Below are positions 51,494 through 56,347 of a stretch of 56,347 nucleotides of DNA, in pieces. The notes beneath the pieces were generated by a model. It was not told where the DNA came from and did no database searches. It saw nothing but the letters and a program-made list of their open reading frames with translations. This DNA is from JAAGZL01 sp964628835 (GTDB lineage: Bacteria; Pseudomonadota; Gammaproteobacteria; Chromatiales; Chromatiaceae): assembly GCA_964628835.1 (NCBI GenBank), contig CAZVME010000014.1, positions 1 through 56,347 of the forward strand, read 5' to 3'. A program made the translations under genes and the position numbers. Each line of letters starts with the position of its first letter. Position 1 is the stretch's first letter.

Positions 51494-51763
51494 CTATTCC
51501 GTCCCCAGTTTTTTCTGCATCTCCTGGATGATCATCTTGGCCTTCTCCCGTGCTTCAAGGTCACGTTTGTCCGACGCCTCCTGGGAGCCTTCGTCCCCCT
51601 GTTCCTGGGGCGATATATCTTTGTTTTCCGTGGCTGGTAGTTGTGTGGCGGCATCCGCCGCCTGGGCCGTGGCCTGACCTGCCGGATTGGCTTGGGCCTG
51701 GAAGGTGAGGATCAGCAGGCCAAGCAGGCCGGCGGTGGCAAAACTGGTTCTCGTTTGTGACAT
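51494..51763 (-). CDS. Small secreted protein with charged helix, 89 aa
   Basis: Unknown. A signal peptide (TSFATAGLLGLLILTFQAQA) precedes an Ala/Gln-rich and then strongly charged region (SQEASDKRDLEAREKAKMII), likely helical. AGGAG lies 7 nt before ATG 51763. It precedes the Sel1/peptidoglycan-binding gene by 69 nt and may be transcribed with it. Confidence 0.65.
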   Translation of the reverse strand: MSQTRTSFATAGLLGLLILTFQAQANPAGQATAQAADAATQLPATENKDISPQEQGDEGSQEASDKRDLEAREKAKMIIQEMQKKLGTE

Positions 51764-51961
51764 GGTTCACTCCTGGTCTGTACCGGATAAGAGATATCCA
51801 TCCTATCTCCTGATTACTGAATATAGGCTGAATGGCGGGGTGGGTACAGTTGCGGCCATGTTGAAAAGCATAGCAACTGCAGCTCAAACCGTTGGCGTGG
51901 CTTATGGCTATGGAAAATGGCGGCACATCCATGTGCTGCTGGAACCTATGAATAAATCTTA

Positions 51962-52015
51962 GGGCCTGTTAACACTAATCCCAGCAGGGCATATTAGATT
52001 AATGTTAACAGGACC
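51962..52015. repeat. 54-bp deletion derivative of the MITE-like element
   Basis: Left end GGGCCTGTTAACACTAATC and right end GATTAATGTTAACAGGACC pair with two mismatches; the middle CCCAGCAG...ATTAGATTA matches the last 35 bp of the 268-bp element. TA flanks both sides (51960-51961, 52016-52017). It looks like the left repeat joined directly to the right end, an internal deletion. Confidence 0.75.
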
Positions 52016-52623
52016 TAGTCTGAAAGTGCGGTAAGCAGTTTGCCCAGGGCCTGGCCCCGGTGGCTGAGCCGGTTTTTGATCTCGGGGCTGAGTTGGGCCG
52101 AGGTGCAGTTCTCTTCCGGTACAAAAAACAGCGGGTCATAGCCAAAGCCATTCTCGCCCTGTGGCTGCTGCATGATCCGGCCCTCCCAGGTGCCTTGGCA
52201 GATGATGGGGGTGGGGTCGTCGCCATGGCGCATATACACCATGACGCACTGGAAGCGGGCGCTGCGCTCATCCTCGGGCGCATCTTTGAGGCTCTCTATC
52301 AGTTTATGGTTGTTGTCCCGGTCATCGCAGCCGGGTCCGGCGAAGCGGGCCGAGTAGATCCCTGGGGCGCCCTTCAGGGCGTCCACCTCCAGTCCGGAGT
52401 CATCGGCGATGGCGGCCAGACCACTCTCTTTGGCCGCATGACGCGCCTTGAGTATGGCGTTTTCCACAAAGGTCAATCCGGTCTCTTCAACATCCTGGAT
52501 ATCAAACTCGCGCTGCGGAATTACCTGGATCTGTTGATCCTGCAGCAGTTGGTTGATCTCTCTTACCTTGCCGGCGTTGTTGCTGGCAAGCACGATTTTT
52601 TCACCCTGATGGTTGTGTGGCAT
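52015..52623 (-). CDS. rdgB: XTP/dITP diphosphatase (RdgB/Ham1)
   Basis: RdgB hydrolyses non-canonical purine nucleoside triphosphates (dITP, XTP) to keep them out of DNA. The 202-residue product has the signature IVLASNNAGKVREINQLL, TFVENAILKARHAA, IADDSGLEVDALKGAPGIYSAR (here in parts: IADDSGLEVDAL, GAPGIYSARF) and GENGFGYDPLFFVPEE. ATG 52623 is preferred; a TTG at 52641 would add six residues. Its TAG stop (52015-52017) is formed by the right end of the 54-bp element. Confidence 0.95.
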   Translation of the reverse strand: MPHNHQGEKIVLASNNAGKVREINQLLQDQQIQVIPQREFDIQDVEETGLTFVENAILKARHAAKESGLAAIADDSGLEVDALKGAPGIYSARFAGPGCDDRDNNHKLIESLKDAPEDERSARFQCVMVYMRHGDDPTPIICQGTWEGRIMQQPQGENGFGYDPLFFVPEENCTSAQLSPEIKNRLSHRGQALGKLLTALSD

Positions 52624-52798
52624 ATCTGGATTCTCATTCAAAATTGGCAGGATTCTAACCGGTTTTCCGCTCCAGATCAGTCATTTGACTGCTATTTAGT
52701 TAATTTTAGTCACTTCAACCCCTAGCGGTGTGGGAAAGGGGTCGCTGCATGTGTACAATCTGGGTTAATTTATTAAGTAAATATATATAAACATATTG

Positions 52799-53434
52799 AT
52801 GTTAGAAGTTGCCGATCTTGAATGCGTGCGTGGTGACAGGAGACTATTCACGCAGCTCTCCTTCTCCCTGCATAAGGGGGAGTTACTCTATCTCTATGGC
52901 CATAACGGTAGTGGCAAGACCACCCTTATGCGCGCCATCTGTGGTCTGCTGCAACCCACCGAGGGGGAGATCCGCTGGGATGGTGAGTCGATCCGTGAGC
53001 TGAGCGAGGAGTACACGCGCGAGGTGGTCTACATTGGTCACAAGAACGGTATCAAGGATGATCTCACTGCACTGGAAAACCTGCGCATACTCTCCACCCT
53101 GGATGGGGTGCATATAACTGAGGATCAGGCCTGGGATGCCCTGGATCGTATTGGTCTGCGTGGGTTTGAGGACCTGCCCACTCAGGTGCTGTCTCAGGGC
53201 CAGAAGCGGCGGGTGGCACTGGCCCGCCTGTTGGCGCATCAGGCCAAGTTCTGGATTCTGGATGAGCCATTTACCGCCCTGGATAAGACGGCTGTAGCCA
53301 TGTTGCAGCAGGTGATCCGCGACCATCTGGAGCGGGGTGGCATGGCCATGCTCACCACCCACCAGGAGGTTAAGCTGACCGAAGGACAGGTAAAACAGCT
53401 GCAATTGGGTAAGGGAGGGCAGGCCAGTGTTTGA
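52799..53434 (+). CDS. ccmA: Heme exporter ATP-binding protein CcmA
   Basis: CcmA is the cytoplasmic ATPase of the CcmAB(CD) complex in cytochrome c maturation system I. The 211-residue product has Walker A GHNGSGKTT, the signature LSQGQKRR and Walker B WILDEPFTALD. ATG 52799 has no clear ribosome site in AT-rich sequence. It overlaps ccmB by 8 nt. Confidence 0.95.
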   Translation: MLEVADLECVRGDRRLFTQLSFSLHKGELLYLYGHNGSGKTTLMRAICGLLQPTEGEIRWDGESIRELSEEYTREVVYIGHKNGIKDDLTALENLRILSTLDGVHITEDQAWDALDRIGLRGFEDLPTQVLSQGQKRRVALARLLAHQAKFWILDEPFTALDKTAVAMLQQVIRDHLERGGMAMLTTHQEVKLTEGQVKQLQLGKGGQASV

Positions 53435-54095
53435 GACCTTTCTGGCCATAGTGAGACGCGACCTGATCCTGGCCATGCGCCGGCGTTCAGATGTACTCAC
53501 CATCCTGTTCTTTTTTGTGATCGTGGTGAGCCTGTTCCCGCTTGGCATTGGGCCGGAGATGAACACCCTGCGCCTGATCGCCCCCGGCGTGGTCTGGGTG
53601 GCAGCCCTGCTGGCATCCATGCTGGCCCTGGAGCGGCTGTTTGCCATAGATTATGCAGATGGCGCCCTGGAGCAGATGCTGTTGGCTCCCCAGCCCCTGT
53701 CCCTGCTGGTGCTGGGCAAGGTAGCGGCGCACTGGCTGGTGACCGGTTTGCCACTGGTTTTGATGGCCCCGGTACTCGGTATACAATATGACCTCTCGCT
53801 GGATGGTCTCTGGGTCCTGGTGATCACACTGTTGCTGGGCACGCCAGCCTTGAGCCTGATCGGCGCCATCGGTGCGGCCCTGACCCTGGGGCTACGCGGT
53901 GGTGGAGTGTTGGTCTCCCTGCTGGTGCTGCCCCTGACCATTCCGGTGCTGATATTTGGCGCAGGCGCGGTGGAGGCCACCGTATCCGGTCTGGGCGGTG
54001 AGGGGCATATGTCTATGCTGTCGGCAATCCTGGTGTTGTCTCTGTTCTTTGCTCCCCTGGCGGCGGCGGCTGCCTTGCGGGTCTCTGTGGAGTAG
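53427..54095 (+). CDS. ccmB: Heme exporter membrane protein CcmB
   Basis: CcmB is the membrane subunit of the same complex. The 222-residue product has about six membrane segments and the family sequences RRDLILAMRRRSDVL, LERLFAIDYADGALEQMLLA, and LVLPLTIPVLIFG. GTG start at 53427 overlaps the ccmA end by 8 nt. The next gene, ccmC, starts 145 nt later, an unusually long spacing in this operon, and no feature was seen in the gap. Confidence 0.94.
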   Translation: MFETFLAIVRRDLILAMRRRSDVLTILFFFVIVVSLFPLGIGPEMNTLRLIAPGVVWVAALLASMLALERLFAIDYADGALEQMLLAPQPLSLLVLGKVAAHWLVTGLPLVLMAPVLGIQYDLSLDGLWVLVITLLLGTPALSLIGAIGAALTLGLRGGGVLVSLLVLPLTIPVLIFGAGAVEATVSGLGGEGHMSMLSAILVLSLFFAPLAAAAALRVSVE

Positions 54096-54240
54096 CGCCG
54101 TATGTTCAGGCCGGGAGAAGTGGGATGGCGTTAGCCAGGTCGAATCGGGGCAGAGCTCGATTATTTTATTTATCCATTGGCGGAACCATATGTGCCGCCG
54201 GCAATCATACTCAACTGAAGTTGTTTAACTGGTATCAAAC

Positions 54241-54990
54241 ATGAGTTCCCGTATCGTTAACTGGTTCAAATTTTCCTCGCCCGCCACCTTCTATCCATTG
54301 GTGGGGCGCATGATTCCATGGTTTACTGCCGCAGCAGTGATCCTGCTGGGGGTTGGTCTATATATGAGTTTCTTTGTGGCCCCCACCGACTACAAGCAGG
54401 GTGAGGGTTACCGCATCATATTTGTCCACGTGGGTACCGCCTGGATGTCCATGTTCATCTATGTGGTGATGGCAGCCTGGGCTGGACTGGGTCTGGTGTT
54501 CAATACCAGGATATCGGCCATGATGGCCACTGCACTGGCGCCCACCGGGGCCATGTTTACCTTCGTAGCGCTCTGGACCGGCGCGCTCTGGGGTAAGCCT
54601 ATGTGGGGCGCCTGGTGGGTGTGGGATGCCCGCCTCACCTCGGAACTGATCCTGCTGTTTCTCTATCTGGGTTTTATCGCCCTGCAGTCGGCCATTGATG
54701 AGCCGCGTCGGGCGGACCGGGCCGGGGCAATTTTGGCGCTGGTGGGTGTGGTGAATATTCCCATCATCTACTACTCGGTACAGTGGTGGAACACCCTGCA
54801 CCAGGGGGCCACGGTTAGTGTGAGCCAAGGCTCCAGCATGGGTACAGTGATGCTGTGGACCATGCTGATCATGACTCTGGGTTTCTGGGCCTACGCCATT
54901 GCCGTGGTCCTGACCCGGGTGCGTTGTATCATCCTGGAGCGAGAGCGCAATACCACCTGGGTGAATGAGTTGGAAGGGGGTGTAAAATGA
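54241..54990 (+). CDS. ccmC: Heme exporter protein CcmC
   Basis: CcmC delivers heme to CcmE. The 249-residue membrane protein has six segments and the tryptophan-rich signature KPMWGAWWVWDARLTSELIL (here in parts: GAWWVWDARLTSEL) plus the periplasmic histidines in IIFVHVGTAW and WWNTLHQGATVS. ATG 54241 is the family start region. Its TGA overlaps the ccmD ATG (ATGA). Confidence 0.96.
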   Translation: MSSRIVNWFKFSSPATFYPLVGRMIPWFTAAAVILLGVGLYMSFFVAPTDYKQGEGYRIIFVHVGTAWMSMFIYVVMAAWAGLGLVFNTRISAMMATALAPTGAMFTFVALWTGALWGKPMWGAWWVWDARLTSELILLFLYLGFIALQSAIDEPRRADRAGAILALVGVVNIPIIYYSVQWWNTLHQGATVSVSQGSSMGTVMLWTMLIMTLGFWAYAIAVVLTRVRCIILERERNTTWVNELEGGVK

Positions 54991-55157
54991 GCGCCGCAGA
55001 ATTTTTTGCCATGGGTGGCTATGGCCTCTATGTATGGGGCTCCTTTGGTGTCACCCTGCTGTTGATGATTGTGGAACCTATGTTGTTAAAAGGCCGTCGC
55101 CGCGCTATCCAGAAACGGATTGTACGCATGGCCAGAGCTAAAGTTGGAGAGAGGTAG
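54987..55157 (+). CDS. ccmD: Heme exporter protein CcmD
   Basis: A 56-residue protein, MSAAEFFAMGGYGLYVWGSF at the start, with one membrane segment (GVTLLLMIVEPMLL) and a basic cytoplasmic tail. CcmD helps release holo-CcmE from CcmC. It overlaps ccmC by 4 nt and its TAG directly precedes the ccmE ATG. Confidence 0.93.
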   Translation: MSAAEFFAMGGYGLYVWGSFGVTLLLMIVEPMLLKGRRRAIQKRIVRMARAKVGER

Positions 55158-55619
55158 ATGAAGGCACGACATAAGCGATTTGGATTTCTGTTGGCCGGCA
55201 TGGTCGGCTTGGGATTGGCATCATGGCTGGTGTTCCGGGCCCTGGACAGTAACCTCTCATATTTCTTTTCCCCCACAGATGTCGCCCAGCACAAGGCACC
55301 CAAGGACCATGTGTTTCGTCTGGGAGGTCTGGTGGAAAAAGGGAGTGTGCAACGGGGCCAGGAGTTGACCATGCGCTTTGTGGTTACCGATGGTGCTCAA
55401 AAGGTGAATGTGGCCTACACCGGTATCCTACCTGATCTGTTTCAGGAGGGTCAGGGCGTGATTGCCCAGGGTCGTCTGGGTAGCGATAATGTGTTTGTGG
55501 CCGATGAGGTGCTGGCCAAGCACGATGAGAACTATATGCCGCCCGAGGTGGCTGATGCGGTGGGCAGGGCCCACGCCGATGGCGTGGCGAATATGGCCAC
55601 CAAGGGAGCAGATAAGTGA
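55158..55619 (+). CDS. ccmE: Cytochrome c maturation heme chaperone CcmE
   Basis: CcmE binds heme covalently and carries it to apocytochrome. The 153-residue product has an N-terminal membrane anchor (FGFLLAGMVGLGLASWLVF) and a beta-barrel (OB) domain with LGGLVEKGSV, and the heme-binding histidine in VLAKHDENYMPPE. ATG 55158 immediately follows the ccmD stop. Its TGA overlaps the ccmF GTG (GTGA). Confidence 0.95.
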   Translation: MKARHKRFGFLLAGMVGLGLASWLVFRALDSNLSYFFSPTDVAQHKAPKDHVFRLGGLVEKGSVQRGQELTMRFVVTDGAQKVNVAYTGILPDLFQEGQGVIAQGRLGSDNVFVADEVLAKHDENYMPPEVADAVGRAHADGVANMATKGADK

Positions 55620-56347
55620 TACCAGAGATTGGACAGTTGGCGCTGATTCTGGCGCTGTGTATGGCATTGATTCAGGCGGTATTCCCTATCGCCGGGGCAC
55701 ATAAAGGCATCGCCTCCTGGGTGGCACTGGCCAAGCCGGCCGCCCTCGGGCAGCTGCTATTCATGGTCATCGGTTACGCCTGCCTCACCTACGGCTTTCT
55801 AACCCATGATTTCTCCATCCGTTATGTGGCCTCTAACTCCAATACCGCCCTGCCCACCCTCTATCTGATCAGCGGGGTGTGGGGCGCCCATGAGGGGTCA
55901 CTGCTGTTCTGGACCCTGACCCTCTCGCTGTGGACCGGAGTGGTTACCATATTCAGCCGTAGTGTGCCTGAGGTGATGGTGGCGCGGGTGGTTGGCGTCA
56001 TGGGTGTGGTGAGTATAGGCTTTCTGCTGTTTATGCTGCTCACCTCGAATCCCTTCGATCGCTTGATTAATCCTCCCCTGGAAGGACGGGACCTGAACCC
56101 GCTGTTGCAGGACCCTGGTCTGGCCATCCACCCACCCATGCTCTATATGGGATATGTGGGATTTTCCGTGGCCTTCGCCTTTGCCATTGCCGCCATGTTG
56201 GGTGGGCGTCTGGATGCGGCTTGGGCGCGCTGGTCGCGGCCCTGGACCAATGTGGCCTGGGTGTTTCTGACCCTGGGCATAGTGATAGGTAGCTGGTGGG
56301 CCTATTACGAACTGGGCTGGGGCGGCTGGTGGTTCTGGGATCCGGTG
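55616..56347 (+). CDS. ccmF: Heme lyase CcmF, 5' part (cut by the window end)
   Basis: CcmF attaches heme to apocytochrome c. The GTG at 55616 overlaps the ccmE stop. The first 244 codons are here, rich in membrane segments, with SNTALPTLYL, WGAHEGSLLFW, EGRDLNPLLQDPGL, HPPMLYMGYVGFSV and the WWD heme motif LGWGGWWFWDPV, which is cut by the end of the window. Full-length enzymes are about 650 residues. Confidence 0.93.
   Translation, partial: MIPEIGQLALILALCMALIQAVFPIAGAHKGIASWVALAKPAALGQLLFMVIGYACLTYGFLTHDFSIRYVASNSNTALPTLYLISGVWGAHEGSLLFWTLTLSLWTGVVTIFSRSVPEVMVARVVGVMGVVSIGFLLFMLLTSNPFDRLINPPLEGRDLNPLLQDPGLAIHPPMLYMGYVGFSVAFAFAIAAMLGGRLDAAWARWSRPWTNVAWVFLTLGIVIGSWWAYYELGWGGWWFWDPV

Noticed and set aside
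51687..51962. Plus-strand frame opposite the 89-residue gene
   Set aside because: Overlaps the better-supported minus-strand gene with an AGGAG site and signal peptide.
1..56347. CRISPR array or prophage
   Set aside because: No regular short repeats with spacers and no phage structural or integrase genes were seen.

Overview
This window looks like a chromosomal segment of a free-living or symbiotic gammaproteobacterium, probably an environmental sulfur-oxidiser-like lineage. The reasons are the gene orders ispB / rplU-rpmA-obgE-proB / rpsT / murJ-ribF-ileS-lspA and ampE-ampD...DUF1631-nadC, which are typical of Gammaproteobacteria such as Pseudomonas; the several periplasmic multi-heme cytochromes c; the system I (Ccm) cytochrome maturation operon; a TauE/SafE-type anion exporter; and a PEP-CTERM remnant. 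The genus cannot be fixed from the sequence alone.

Layout. 1-11.1 kb is a conserved housekeeping block: a 3'-truncated tRNA-Pro, ispB on the minus strand, then ribosomal proteins L21/L27, ObgE, ProB, S20, MurJ, RibF, IleS and LspA. 11.2-14.9 kb holds two unknown small proteins and two anion-transport proteins (SLC13/DASS with TrkA-C domains; TauE). 15.0-18.9 kb is a minus-strand run: two DUF1538 membrane proteins, a PII-like protein, a CBS-pair protein, AmpD and AmpE, mostly with 4-nt stop/start overlaps. 19.2-22.7 kb has DUF1631 and nadC, separated by a 268-bp MITE-like element. 22.7-28.5 kb is mixed: a flagellar-rod-like small protein, a periplasmic FKBP isomerase, an EgtB-like protein with a stand-alone Ycf46 N-terminal-like protein, an AgcS symporter, an ankyrin lipoprotein, a frameshifted PEP-CTERM remnant and DUF1820. 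28.6-33.7 kb has hisI, gloB, dihydroorotase, DUF2892, a kinase/ATPase fusion and a cupin. 33.9-40.6 kb has an EF-hand protein, a small secreted protein, a frameshifted PilG-like receiver, a P2-type cation ATPase, a CPA2 antiporter and a CopD-like membrane protein. 40.6-42.6 kb is AT-rich and decayed, with an IS5-type transposase tail, a DUF5678 gene, a cytochrome c4 and tRNA-Arg(CCG). 42.9-52.6 kb has a two-heme cytochrome, a secreted protein made of nine-residue repeats, rep helicase, a LOG-family protein, DUF2782, phoB-phoR with a Pho box, a Sel1/peptidoglycan-binding protein and rdgB. 52.8 kb to the end is ccmABCDE and the start of ccmF.

How the genes work together. The Ccm operon would mature the c-type cytochromes encoded at 41.1 and 42.9 kb. 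The DUF1538 pair with its PII-like and CBS partners looks like a cation-transport module under nucleotide or small-ligand control, placed inside the conserved ampE-ampD/DUF1631-nadC neighbourhood. PhoB/PhoR would control phosphate starvation genes, although the PhoR here has no membrane segment.

The most unusual points are: (1) a family of TA-flanked inverted-repeat elements (268 bp, 54 bp and a solo end) that sit exactly on gene ends and complete stop codons; (2) a secreted protein with ten uninterrupted nine-residue repeats; (3) the DUF1538-PII-CBS module; (4) a PhoR lacking its membrane region; (5) a one-base frameshift in a receiver protein; (6) a possible alternative-hairpin leader before the EF-hand gene.
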